Of a stretch of DNA of 64,000 nt, positions 44,257-53,078 are shown piece by piece; the first letter of the stretch is position 1; the number at the start of each line of letters is the position of its first letter. The notes beneath the pieces were generated by a model, which saw nothing but the letters and a program-made list of their open reading frames with translations, searched no databases and was not told where the DNA came from. Source of the DNA: Akkermansiaceae bacterium. Lineage in GTDB: Bacteria > Verrucomicrobiota > Verrucomicrobiia > Verrucomicrobiales > Akkermansiaceae. The stretch covers positions 37,789 to 101,788 of the forward strand of contig JACKPZ010000014.1 in NCBI GenBank assembly GCA_024233135.1, given 5' to 3'. Position numbers and translations under genes: made by a program.

Positions 44257-44733
44257 ATGCCGCCGAAGAGGAGCAACACACCGGACAGCTGCTGTCCCGA
44301 ATTCGCGGTCCGAAGGGAAACCATCAGCCGGTTCTTCGAGCCGCCGATGCCGCGCAGCACGTTTCACGATCTCGTGAACAAGGGGCGGATCATTCCTCTC
44401 AAGGAGCTCAGGGGCTATTACCTGCTCAACGAGTCGCTCCGCCGGCTCGGCCTCCGGGAGGTTGCCAATCTGCCTTCGCAGGTTTCAGAGCGCTCGATGG
44501 AGGACATCCTCCGCCTCGCGTTCCATCTGATCGAACCCCGGGTGTTCCCTCTTCCTGGCTGGGTTCTGAGGCAGGAAGAACTTTCCTACCGCGACATCGA
44601 CCACGCGAAGGAGCACGCGAACCAGCACCGGGTCGCGGTTTCGGAGCTGCAATCCGCCGAAGAGAAAATCGCCTACATGGAAGGAGCGATCGACGCCCAC
44701 AGCGACAACGCGAGGGAAACCACGGCACGCTGA
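44257..44733 (+). CDS. Small HTH-like protein, family not recognised
   Basis: A 158-residue protein starting MPPKRSNTPD (ATG at 44257; a longer frame from 44215 is less likely). Residues about 22-63 (TISRFFEPPMPRSTFHDLV, then NKGRIIPLKELRGYYLL) read like an excisionase/MerR-type winged helix, and the C-terminal third is a probable coiled coil (HRVAVSELQSAEEKIAYMEGAID). Its place next to the tRNA fits a mobile-element DNA-binding protein. Function is inferred from these features only. Confidence 0.6.
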   Translation: MPPKRSNTPDSCCPEFAVRRETISRFFEPPMPRSTFHDLVNKGRIIPLKELRGYYLLNESLRRLGLREVANLPSQVSERSMEDILRLAFHLIEPRVFPLPGWVLRQEELSYRDIDHAKEHANQHRVAVSELQSAEEKIAYMEGAIDAHSDNARETTAR

Positions 44734-44811
44734 GTCCCCCGCCACTTTGGTCCGCCGCGGGAGCGGTGATCCTCCTTCCACACCCCGCCCGATCTAACTA
44801 ACCTGCGGGCC

Positions 44812-46530
44812 ATGGCACGCTGGTTCATCCAACGACCGCAGGAGCACTGCCACCAGGCGGAAGTCCGGGTGGCGGAGCAACTCCGCGAACTTGATGACCG
44901 GTGGACGGTCGTCTGGGGCTACTACTACACCGACAAACGCGGCCACGACCGGGAGGGTGATTTCCTCGTCATCGGGCCGGCGGGAGGGGTGCTGGTCCTC
45001 GAAGTGAAGAACACCCTGCCCCGCTGGTTCAGCGCGACCGGCCGGTGGGAGGGGGAAACGGACAATCCGGTCAACCAGCTGATGGACGAGTGGGCGGCGG
45101 TCCGTGACATGGTGAAGGCGGCGGAGCTGCGAACCTGGGTTTCCAAGGCGCTCTGCATTCCCGGCGAGGAGGCGGATCGCGATCAAGCGATGGTGCAAGG
45201 CATCAAGCGTTCGCTGCTTGTCCTTGGAAACGATCTGGCCGACTGGTTGCAGGGCGTGTGGCTCCGTCTATTCGGCGACAGGGTCCGCTTCTCCGTGACC
45301 CCTGCGGATGTGGAGAAAATCCTGAACTGCTTCGGTGCCAGCGCACGGCCGCAGGCGGCGCGGCGTTTCCTCGACCACACCGAGGAGTTGTTCCAACGCC
45401 AGCTCACCCATCGGTTCACGCTGCTCGACCAGCTCCGCGAAAACCGCCAGTTGCTGGTGGTGGGCGGAACGGGCACGGGCAAGACCTGGCATGCGCTCGA
45501 ACAAGCCTCGCGTTACGCGGCGCAGGGCACAGCCGTCCTGTTCCTGGTCTACAACCTCGCCCTGACCACCCAGTTGCGCCGGCTGGTCGAGATGAGAAAA
45601 CTGGAGAGCGGCTCCATCACCGTGATGGGCTGGGAAGAACTTTTTCTGCAACTGGCGCGGACGGGCGGTCCCTTGGAGGTTCCCGCCGAAGGAAGCTCCA
45701 TCGAGGAAATCCGTGGCTACTACGAGGAAATCTTGCCCGGCCGCGTACGGTCCCTGCTGGACGACAAGGAAGCGCGTGCGGCGTGGCCTCAATTCGACGC
45801 CTTGGTCGCCGATGAGGCGCAGGATCACGACACGGCGTGGAGCGCCGGCGAGCAAGGTGGCTGGTGGGATGTCTATCGTGCGTTGCTGCGCGAAGGTCCC
45901 GGGGCCCAAGCCAGTATCTTCTACGATCCCGCCCAGCGTCCGCCGTTCCGCAAAGCGGAGCGTTTCGATCCAGGACAACTGTCGTGCGGCTGGTCACAAC
46001 CGGCCCATGTCCGCCTCCATCCGGCGCTGCGCTACACGCGTCCGCTCTGGAGTTTCCTCAGGGAGCACCCCCATCCCGCCATCGACGGAATGCTAGACTC
46101 GCTCGGCCGCGGCGACCATCTGCCGGAAGGACCGGAACCGGAAACCCATAGCTACACGTCGCCTGCGGAAGCCCGGGAGCGAATCGAGGAAATCATCCGG
46201 CGCTGGCACAAGAGTGGACTTTGCGAGCCCCATGAGGTGCTGATCCTCCACAAGCAGTCGGACGTCACCCGCAGCGCCCTCGGCAAGAGCCGGATCATCG
46301 GCCCCTGGAACCTCCGGGACGTGCTTGAACACGGAGATGGCTCGGTCCGCCACACCTCGATCAACAAGGCGAAGGGCCTCGACGCCCGGGCCGTGATCCT
46401 AGTCGGCGTGCCGGCATTCTCCGGGGAACTGAGCGACTTCGAGTCCTACACGTGGTTCATGGGGGCAAGCCGGGCGCGGCAGTTGCTGGCGGTGGCTTCT
46501 CCTGCCGTGACCGGCCCCGCTTCCCCATGA
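44812..46530 (+). CDS. NERD nuclease-related domain plus SF1 helicase-like protein
   Basis: A 572-residue protein. Residues about 15-130 contain a NERD domain (GDFLVIGPAGGVLVLEVKN; an Asp/Glu-x-Lys nuclease-like core). A superfamily 1 ATPase follows, with Walker A GGTGTGKTWHA (about 219-229), VADEAQDHD (Walker B, about 332-340) and a C-terminal INKAKGLDARAVILVG motif (motif V). It has the same architecture and length as the NERD-helicase at 53069-54790, but sequence similarity looks low. Likely a defence or DNA-processing enzyme that acts alone or with neighbouring genes. Confidence 0.85.
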   Translation: MARWFIQRPQEHCHQAEVRVAEQLRELDDRWTVVWGYYYTDKRGHDREGDFLVIGPAGGVLVLEVKNTLPRWFSATGRWEGETDNPVNQLMDEWAAVRDMVKAAELRTWVSKALCIPGEEADRDQAMVQGIKRSLLVLGNDLADWLQGVWLRLFGDRVRFSVTPADVEKILNCFGASARPQAARRFLDHTEELFQRQLTHRFTLLDQLRENRQLLVVGGTGTGKTWHALEQASRYAAQGTAVLFLVYNLALTTQLRRLVEMRKLESGSITVMGWEELFLQLARTGGPLEVPAEGSSIEEIRGYYEEILPGRVRSLLDDKEARAAWPQFDALVADEAQDHDTAWSAGEQGGWWDVYRALLREGPGAQASIFYDPAQRPPFRKAERFDPGQLSCGWSQPAHVRLHPALRYTRPLWSFLREHPHPAIDGMLDSLGRGDHLPEGPEPETHSYTSPAEARERIEEIIRRWHKSGLCEPHEVLILHKQSDVTRSALGKSRIIGPWNLRDVLEHGDGSVRHTSINKAKGLDARAVILVGVPAFSGELSDFESYTWFMGASRARQLLAVASPAVTGPASP

Positions 46531-46542
46531 TTCCGCGGCACA

Positions 46543-47763
46543 TCATCCGGCCGATAGCTTGGACAGGACCGGTGAAAGGTCATTCCACGGCAGGACCGCG
46601 GCCTGACTGCGGCTCTGTCGGTTGGTGCCTCCGTAAATCAGCCAGGTGATGATGTCGCGACCGGGGAGGTTCTCGCGCCAATAGTTCAGCCCGTCGAAGA
46701 AATCGGAGGCGATGGTTTCGCCCGATTTGATCTCGATGGCTTCGATTTGGGTCGGACCGGATTCGACGAGGGCATCGACCTCCCGGCCCTGTTTGTCACG
46801 GAGGAAGTGGAGGGAGGGCTTGAGTCCGCGGTTGGTCTGAGCCTTGAGCAATTCGGTCATCACCCAGTTCTCGAACAGCGCGCCGCGCTGGGGATGGGCC
46901 GTGAGGTGTTCTGGTTTTCGAACGCCGAGGAGCCAGGCGGCGAGGCCGGGGTCGCAGAAGTAGAGCTTCGGGGTCTTGATGAGACGCTTGGAGAGATTGG
47001 TGAACCAGGGCTGAACGAGAAAAACGAGATGGCTGGTCTGAAGAACGGAGAGCCACGAACCGGCGGTGACCCGGGTGATGCCTGCATCGGCGGCGAGCGA
47101 GGAGACGTTGACGAGTTGGCCGGTGCGGCCGGCGCAGAGCTGCACGAAACGCTGGAAGGTCGCGAGGTCCTGGATGTTGAGGATTTGCCGGACATCGCGC
47201 TCCAGATAGGTCCCGATGTAGTCCTGAAGCCAGATCGAGGGCTCGACGGGTCGGTCGTGGATCGGCGGAAAGAAGCCGGCGTAGAGAAGTTGATCCACCG
47301 TTTCCGGAGCACGGCCCGCGGCCTGCAATTCGCCGAGGGTGAACGGGAGCAGTGTGAGCATCGCCGAGCGGCCGGCGAGACTCTGGGTGATGGACTCGAT
47401 CAACTCGAACTGGCTCGACCCGGTGAGGATGAAGCGTCCCATGCGCCGTTCGGCATCGACGACCCCCTGAAGGTAGGAGAAGAGGGCTGGCGCACGTTGG
47501 ACCTCGTCAAGGATGGCACCGTCCTCCACCTGGCGGAGGAAGCCGCGGGGGTCCTCGGTGGCGAAGGCCCGGATATCGGGATCCTCAAGCGAGAAATACG
47601 GAACATCCGGGAGCAGCATCCGGGAAAGCGTCGTCTTGCCCGACTGACGGGGACCCGTGATGGTGAGGACCGGGAAGCCGGACAGTCGTTCCCTCGCGGC
47701 CTCCATCGCGTTGCGACGGACCGGCTCCGGAGGAATGGCTGGGGCGTTGGGAAGGGCAGACAT
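46543..47763 (-). CDS. AAA ATPase with DUF4143 domain
   Basis: The 406-residue product has an AAA domain with GPRQSGKTTLSRM (Walker A, about 36-48), ILDEVQRAP (Walker B) and LTGSSQFELIESITQSLAGR (sensor 1), followed by the DUF4143 C-terminal domain (ENWVMTELLKAQ, LHFLRDKQGREVDALVE, IEIKSGETI). The last part resembles a PD-(D/E)xK fold (D, E-x-K). The family is abundant but poorly understood; many members appear in accessory regions. It is convergent with the NERD-helicase gene. Confidence 0.9.
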   Translation of the reverse strand: MSALPNAPAIPPEPVRRNAMEAARERLSGFPVLTITGPRQSGKTTLSRMLLPDVPYFSLEDPDIRAFATEDPRGFLRQVEDGAILDEVQRAPALFSYLQGVVDAERRMGRFILTGSSQFELIESITQSLAGRSAMLTLLPFTLGELQAAGRAPETVDQLLYAGFFPPIHDRPVEPSIWLQDYIGTYLERDVRQILNIQDLATFQRFVQLCAGRTGQLVNVSSLAADAGITRVTAGSWLSVLQTSHLVFLVQPWFTNLSKRLIKTPKLYFCDPGLAAWLLGVRKPEHLTAHPQRGALFENWVMTELLKAQTNRGLKPSLHFLRDKQGREVDALVESGPTQIEAIEIKSGETIASDFFDGLNYWRENLPGRDIITWLIYGGTNRQSRSQAAVLPWNDLSPVLSKLSAG

Positions 47764-47896
47764 GACCGTTTGTATAGTCTGATATCCAAATGGTCAATAG
47801 CCGGGTTTGAGTTTGGAGGAAGCATGCTGGGGCAGAAGGGAGCACGATTCCAAACCCGGCGATCACCCCCTAGTGCGATTTCAAAGTATTTCCAAA

Positions 47897-49396
47897 TCAG
47901 GCTACCGGAGCGCTCCGACCGCCGAAAACCTCCCACATCCGCACCAGCGCCAGCGTGTCGAGTTCGCAGTAGTCGAGCAACTGGCGGCGGATCTCCTCCC
48001 GGCGCTCCGGGGTGGTGTCGGGGTGGATGGCTTCGAGGTAGGCTTGTTGGGCGTCGTCGCCGTTTTGCACGCCTTCAAGTTGGCCGTAGTCGAGGCCCGG
48101 GCAGATTGCGGGCAGCACCGCCTTGATGCTCCAGCTGCCGTGCTGGCTGGGGGCGTAGAAGCGACTCCTCGCGATCGGAAGAAGGTCGGCGATCCGCTTG
48201 TGGATCGCGTCGAGGGCTTCGGCCCGCGCGGGGACGTCGGCGGCGAGTTGGCTGATGACCCGTTTTTCAAACGAGGCGTTGTAGGCGAAGATCGGCCCTT
48301 CCGATCCGCAGTGCCGGATCAGGCTGTCGGCCAACGCTTCCCGCGGGTCCGCTCCCGACAAATCGAGAAACTCGTCATGGTGGACGGTTCCGTCCTCCTC
48401 CCGCAGGTGGAGACTGTACTGGAACGGCAGTTGTTGATAGGGGCGGGTGTCGGCCCAGGCCGGCACGGCGAAACCGATCGTTTCGAAATCCAGGAACCGC
48501 GGAACTCCCGGATACTTTGCGAGGTCGGCAGCGGCACCCTCGGCATCGAAGTAGGTCTCGCCCTTGATCGTCTGCTCCTTGATCCACGCATTCACGTCGG
48601 ACAGCCGTTCGTCGGGAACCTCGCGGAGGTCGAGATAGCCTTCCGCCTCCAGCGCCTGGCGCTTGTCTGCGTTCAACCGATAGAGGGACGTGAGCGGGTA
48701 TTCCGCGACGGGAAGGTCGCGATGGCAGTATGCGCAGAATCCACATTCAAACGGGTCATTGCACTGTGGCCCGGGGGCGATCTCCGGTTCGTTTTCCATC
48801 GCCGCGACCAACTGGGCACCCGCCAACCACTCCGCGACCTCATCCTTCCGGGACACGGCTTCCTCGGTGAGATCGACTTCCCTCAGCAGTCCCTGATAGT
48901 TCCCATCCCCGGCATAGACGAATTCGTTGTCGATGTGGGCGACGCAAGTGCTTGAAAGCGGGACTCCAGCCTGTTCCGCCACGTAGGCCTGGATCGCAAT
49001 GTCGTCCCGCTGGTAATCCTTCACCTTGGTCGTCGATTTCACCTCGATCATCCGCCAGCGGAGCGAGGAGCCGGAACCTTCCGGCAGCATGACATCCGCC
49101 AGGGCAAGCGCTCCGGGGATCCGCAGCGCGCCTTCGAACAAGGGCGCCTCGGCACTGGCGATCCATGCGGCCGTGCGTTCATAGGCCCCGTCCCAGCCCA
49201 TGGACTCGGTGTCGATCAGAAGTCCTGTGCCGGTGGGATCATAGATCGACCGTGCGATTTCCCCGACCTGATTGCCGACGGCGAACACCGCCTCGCTTCC
49301 GCTGTCGTCCTTCAGCTCGGGCCGGTGGATTTCCAACCAGAGGCGCTTCGGGCACTGGCGGAATGAAATGATCTTGGACTTCGAGAGCTGGCGCAT
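47897..49396 (-). CDS. DUF2779 nuclease: Cas4-like Fe-S domain plus RNase H-like domain
   Basis: A 499-residue protein. The N-terminal half resembles Cas4/AddB-type PD-(D/E)xK nucleases: C15, IEVKSTTKVKDYQRDD (E-x-K), and the cluster C-x5-C-x2-C-x2-C (CNDPFECGFCAYC), suggesting a four-cysteine iron-sulfur site. The C-terminal DUF2779 part carries DFETIGF, YNASFEKR and YCELDTLALVRMWE, the DEDD exonuclease motifs. Such proteins are found near phage-defence genes. A truncated WYL regulator ends only four bases upstream, so the gene has lost a normal upstream partner or its promoter region. Confidence 0.85.
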   Translation of the reverse strand: MRQLSKSKIISFRQCPKRLWLEIHRPELKDDSGSEAVFAVGNQVGEIARSIYDPTGTGLLIDTESMGWDGAYERTAAWIASAEAPLFEGALRIPGALALADVMLPEGSGSSLRWRMIEVKSTTKVKDYQRDDIAIQAYVAEQAGVPLSSTCVAHIDNEFVYAGDGNYQGLLREVDLTEEAVSRKDEVAEWLAGAQLVAAMENEPEIAPGPQCNDPFECGFCAYCHRDLPVAEYPLTSLYRLNADKRQALEAEGYLDLREVPDERLSDVNAWIKEQTIKGETYFDAEGAAADLAKYPGVPRFLDFETIGFAVPAWADTRPYQQLPFQYSLHLREEDGTVHHDEFLDLSGADPREALADSLIRHCGSEGPIFAYNASFEKRVISQLAADVPARAEALDAIHKRIADLLPIARSRFYAPSQHGSWSIKAVLPAICPGLDYGQLEGVQNGDDAQQAYLEAIHPDTTPERREEIRRQLLDYCELDTLALVRMWEVFGGRSAPVA

Positions 49397-49399
49397 GGT

Positions 49400-49660
49400 T
49401 CAGGCGGATTCGTATTGCTCGATGGAGCGACGGAGCGTCGCGACGATTTCATCCCGAAGCGATTTCGGTTTCAGGATGGTCATTCTTTCTCCTTGGGAAA
49501 GAATATAGAAAACGAGTTGCCACGAGCGGCGGACGGTAGCGGTCAGCGTATGGCGGCCGTCGCGGAGGGTAATCTTCTGGTCGCGTGACAACGGGGGTTC
49601 CCGCAGGACCCGGGCGAGGTCCGGATCGACCCGTGCCTGGAGTCGGATGATCTGGTTTCC
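49400..49660 (-). pseudogene. C-terminal remnant of a WYL-domain regulator
   Basis: On the minus strand, about 85 codons ending at 49400 read as the end of a WYL/WCX regulator (IRLQARVDPDLARVL, LRDGRHTLTATVRRSWQLVFY, ILSQGERMTILKPKSLRDEI). The HTH and the WYL core are absent; the frame beyond 49660 is unrelated. Intact WYL proteins sense ligands and repress or activate nearby defence genes. The remnant's stop is four bases before the DUF2779 gene, the arrangement of an original regulator-nuclease operon. Confidence 0.75.
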
Positions 49661-49997
49661 GGACCCTGGGAGCCAGGACTTTCCAGATCGGCTCCGGGAA
49701 GAATCCCGCTCACCCCACGGATGTCCCACCCCTTCTGCTTTGCTGAGTCCGCCATGGACTGGGACGACCCACTTTTCTCGGACGAGGAGGAATTCCTCTT
49801 TTTCATCGACGGCTTTGACCGGGAGGAAACTCCCTCAAATCCAGTGCCTTGGACCTTCGATTTCGTCCCCGCTCCGGATCCCACCCTCCGTGATCAGGGA
49901 CAAAAATCCAATTCCGGCATTTCGGAGTCGCCCAACCGAGGTCCTCGCTGTTAGTTCTTCGATGATTCCTCCGTATCGACCCTGATTCGCCCGTCCC
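49661..49997. other. Degenerate intergenic stretch
   Basis: No gene supported. A 66-codon plus-strand frame (49754-49954; starts MDWDDPLFSDEEEF) has an acidic, aromatic composition unlike noise, but shows no recognisable domain. It may be a fragment. This segment lies between two truncated genes and is probably rearrangement debris. Confidence 0.45.
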
Positions 49998-50528
49998 ATG
50001 CCCTTGCGTATTCTCCATACCGCCGACTGGCAGATTGGCAAACCCTTCGCCTCCGTTCCGGATCCGGCGAAGCGTGCGCGGCTTCAACAGGAACGCATCG
50101 AGGCGATCCGTCGCATTGCCGACATTGTCCGCGAGCGGTCCTGTGACCTGGTGCTGGTGGCGGGGGATCTGTTCGATTCGCCCACGCCGACCAAGGCCCA
50201 AGTCTCCGCCATGTTCCACCAAATCGGAGCGATCGGAGCACCCGTCATCGCGATCCCGGGAAACCATGACTTCGGCGGGGCCGGCGGCCCATGGGAACAG
50301 GACTTCGTGCGGCAGGAAATGTCCGATCTCGTCCCCAACTTCACCATCCGCCGCGCCTTGTTCCTCAGCCATCGCCGTGGCGGCCAAGGTCTCGAATCGG
50401 TGCGCTCCCGTTCCTCGTCCGAGCCACCGGATTTGGAACTGGTGTTCGAGCAGCACGGCACGCGCTACACCCTCCGGAACACCCCTATCACCAATTTGGT
50501 TTTACACCGGCCTGCCGCAATGCCATGA
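49998..50528 (+). pseudogene. Truncated SbcD-like nuclease fused to an SbcC-like fragment
   Basis: The frame encodes 176 residues. Residues 1-114 match the N-terminus of SbcD/Mre11-like exonucleases of the HTADWQIG group: HTADWQIGKPF, LVLVAGDLFDSPTP, IAIPGNHDFGG. The C-terminal metal motifs and capping domain (normally up to about 400 residues) are missing. From about residue 128 the frame turns into a stretch (DLELVFEQHGTRYTLRNTP) like the beta strands after the ATP-binding region of SbcC. This suggests an in-frame deletion joining neighbouring sbcD and sbcC. The stop overlaps the first gene of the defence operon. Confidence 0.7.
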
Positions 50529-51457
50529 ACGATTGGATCCAGTTCCTCCATCATTTGGGGCGCTTCATGGCCAAATGTCGCGAAGTAGATGGTGCCCGAC
50601 CTGCGGCAATTCTGACTCTGCCGTGCCTCGATTTCGCCTCTATCATCGTTGCTTCTGGAATCGTCGTCGAGAGATTCCGGAACTTCGCCCCGGTTGAAGA
50701 CGTTCTCGAGAGTTGGAAGACAAGGAAGGGAGAGGACGTCAGCTTTGCGTACAAGAGGACCGGCGCGGTGGAGCTCCGCCGCCTTAAGGGCAGGGTATCA
50801 GAATCAGACGTCCACATGGGCCGCGAGCGACTGCTGATCCGCTTCCTTGAGGCAGGCGGCAACGAGACAAGCCGGGCCATCGACCCAAGATGGATGGGGC
50901 TGACAAAACCCTTGGAGGAGGCACCGTGCCTCGACAACCTGAAAGGCGGCAGTCTTCTTGCCACGGACGTCGAATCGCTTGATTCCATCATCGGACAGTC
51001 AGGCATCCTTGAGCTATTGTCGGTGCCTCACCGCACCTGCTGCATTATCGACACAAAAAATAGGGTTCGCGAAGAGACTAAATCTAGGATTCTACTCGAC
51101 CGACTCGGGTATCCGCAAGCTGGCAAGGAACTCGTCTTGAGGGATGTGGTGCGACTTGCTTCCGAAGGGCCCGAAGCCATGGCTGAAACCTATTGCTGCG
51201 AGGTCCGCGGAGACCCCGGAACTGAATGGCCGGCCACAATCATGGCCGGGTCTCTCCGTTTCATCAAATCGTGGGAGGACTGCGATTCCGAGGTCAGGAT
51301 CGCCATCCTCAGTCCCACGGAGAACTCGTATCGGGATGCTGTTGATCTGGCCAACAACATGTATGCCCAACGGTCCGAAGACGAACTGACGCCCCCGGCC
51401 GAACTCCTCTCGATGAAGCCCGCAGTGATCGACCTACAAATGATGTACACTGATTGA
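50525..51457 (+). CDS. Unrecognised protein, first gene of the DISARM-like operon
   Basis: A 310-residue protein, starting MNDWIQFLHHLGRFMAK at 50525. A frame back to 50291 runs in the wrong frame through the SbcD remnant and is not credible. I do not recognise the family. It is a soluble mixed alpha/beta protein with SIIGQSGILELLSVPHR and IAILSPTENSYRDAV; no nuclease, methylase or ATPase motif is visible. Base composition is less GC-rich than the left part of the window. It is followed after four bases by the next gene and clearly belongs to the operon. Position (first before a helicase/DUF1998 pair) matches that of accessory DISARM genes. Confidence 0.75.
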   Translation: MNDWIQFLHHLGRFMAKCREVDGARPAAILTLPCLDFASIIVASGIVVERFRNFAPVEDVLESWKTRKGEDVSFAYKRTGAVELRRLKGRVSESDVHMGRERLLIRFLEAGGNETSRAIDPRWMGLTKPLEEAPCLDNLKGGSLLATDVESLDSIIGQSGILELLSVPHRTCCIIDTKNRVREETKSRILLDRLGYPQAGKELVLRDVVRLASEGPEAMAETYCCEVRGDPGTEWPATIMAGSLRFIKSWEDCDSEVRIAILSPTENSYRDAVDLANNMYAQRSEDELTPPAELLSMKPAVIDLQMMYTD

Positions 51458-51461
51458 AGTG

Positions 51462-53078
51462 ATGGACATAACCGACATTGATCGTTGCTATAGCGCCGCA
51501 GGAAAGGCTGCCGTTGGCGGCTGGGAAGTCACCAAGGTTGGCTGGCCCTCGTTCAGGGCCTACCATAACGCCATAAAGAGCTTGGAGACCAGCCTGCGCG
51601 AACACAACCTCCTTGAGGAATGGGCGGTCTTTCTCAGTTTCTGCAAAAGGTACAGATGTTTTCTGACGACGACGCCATTCGCGCCCGCGATGCTTCTCAA
51701 GGAGATACTCAAGTGGAAATCGGCGAAAAGCCCGTCGTTGGGCACACTTCTGACCCAAGCCCCCGATGCCGTGAGGGAGCAGATCCGGGGGGCACAGAAT
51801 GCGTTTGACCAGCTTCAGCAGGAGGACGTCAATCCCCTTTGGCAATCGGCCATTGCGGACATACGGAGGCGGTCTCATGGGGAGGCTTGGATTGGACTCG
51901 TGTGCACCGAAACCCGGCTGGTTGAACCCCTTCGCGGGTTTCTCGAGACCCACTATGAGGACATGTGGCTGTGGCCCGTTAGGCCGATCGAACTGAAAAC
52001 GGCGGAGATCTATGGTCAGTTGGTTGTTCTCGGACCCACACAAAGGTATGTGAACGAGGGAACGGACTACATTTTCAAGTGTCCCCGGGCTTCGGTTCTG
52101 ACCCTGTTCACCCCCGACTTCTTCTCCGCGCGGATACCCGAACCCCATGACCTTCTTGGATCCCCGCACAAGTCTGGTTCAAGCGGGGTGCCGGAAGGCA
52201 TGAGCAGATTTGCCACCCCTACAGTGCACGAGAACACCGATGCGCTGGCCGGCACGCCGGTCGCGCCTGCACCGGACACCGAAAACGAATGGATCGAGGC
52301 CCTGCCTAAGCTTTCAATAACCTACACGCCGAGGTCGGATTGGGACAGCGAGCCTGAAGCGGCCGCCAGGCCAGTTCCCGCGAGGCAGGTGATTCTTACC
52401 GCCGACCACGTTGTCTATCTCCCCGAAGGCGGAAGCGTGAGCCACCTGTGCATCGACCTTGAGAACAAGTGCTGCACAAATGTGGAGCACGTCGATGTCA
52501 CCGAGATCGGGTCCGGGGATGCGCTGCTATTTTCGGCCGAGGGGGGAGGCGACATGGTTGCCGAGGTGGCGGACCAACTCCTCGGGGATGAGGCCGCCCG
52601 CTTGAGGAACATCCAAAGGGCGTGGAAGAGTGCCCTTGGCATGAAGGTGGCGTCGAACGACTTTACCCAGGTGGGTCGCGATCTGAGGGATTTCGGATCC
52701 CGCATTGCGTCGCGGGCCAATATCCGCCACTGGTGCTCGATGTGGAACATCGGGCCGGGCACTTGGAGAAGCTTTGAGGCGATTCTGAGATACTGCGGGC
52801 TTGAGGACAGAAGAGACGAGATCTTCGAGGCAACGAGGCTGATCAGGAACGCTCATCGCCAGGCGGGAGCCGAACTCTCCAAAAAGCTTCGGGAGCAAAT
52901 GATCGGGGTTTCGCTGGAGCATCTGTATTCCGATGGAACTCAGGAGTTCGGCGGCACCATCGCTCTCCCAAACAAGAAGGCGGCGTTCCTTGTGATTGAA
53001 ATTTCCCCAGAGTCGTTGGAAGTATCCCCCTACGACCTTCTTCATCCATTCGAGATTCAAGACAAGTCATGGCAATAA
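51462..53078 (+). CDS. Unrecognised protein, possible DrmE counterpart
   Basis: A 538-residue protein, starting MDITDIDRCYSAAG (ATG at 51462; a GTG three bases upstream is possible). No catalytic motif is evident. The N-terminal 120 residues are helical. The middle (residues about 220-300) is a Pro/Ser/Glu-rich linker. The C-terminal 200 residues are helical with WKSALGMKV, SRANIRHWCSMWNIGPGTWRSF and RLIRNAHRQAGAELSK. Its place upstream of DrmA, and the general look of the C-terminal helical region, recall DrmE of class 2 DISARM, but I cannot show homology. It overlaps the NERD-helicase start by 10 bp. Confidence 0.7.
   Translation: MDITDIDRCYSAAGKAAVGGWEVTKVGWPSFRAYHNAIKSLETSLREHNLLEEWAVFLSFCKRYRCFLTTTPFAPAMLLKEILKWKSAKSPSLGTLLTQAPDAVREQIRGAQNAFDQLQQEDVNPLWQSAIADIRRRSHGEAWIGLVCTETRLVEPLRGFLETHYEDMWLWPVRPIELKTAEIYGQLVVLGPTQRYVNEGTDYIFKCPRASVLTLFTPDFFSARIPEPHDLLGSPHKSGSSGVPEGMSRFATPTVHENTDALAGTPVAPAPDTENEWIEALPKLSITYTPRSDWDSEPEAAARPVPARQVILTADHVVYLPEGGSVSHLCIDLENKCCTNVEHVDVTEIGSGDALLFSAEGGGDMVAEVADQLLGDEAARLRNIQRAWKSALGMKVASNDFTQVGRDLRDFGSRIASRANIRHWCSMWNIGPGTWRSFEAILRYCGLEDRRDEIFEATRLIRNAHRQAGAELSKKLREQMIGVSLEHLYSDGTQEFGGTIALPNKKAAFLVIEISPESLEVSPYDLLHPFEIQDKSWQ

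Noticed and set aside
44079..44360. Minus-strand frame reading RLPKRLPK that resembles an integrase tail
   Set aside because: No catalytic integrase motif is present and the frame is short. It is mentioned only as a possible attachment-site remnant.
49754..49954. Small acidic plus-strand frame (66 codons)
   Set aside because: No recognisable domain or ribosome site, and it lies in a rearranged stretch between two truncated genes. Kept only as a remark.
50291..50524. Upstream part of the frame that contains the first operon gene
   Set aside because: The translation before the ATG at 50525 is Arg/Pro-rich and overlaps the SbcD remnant in another frame.
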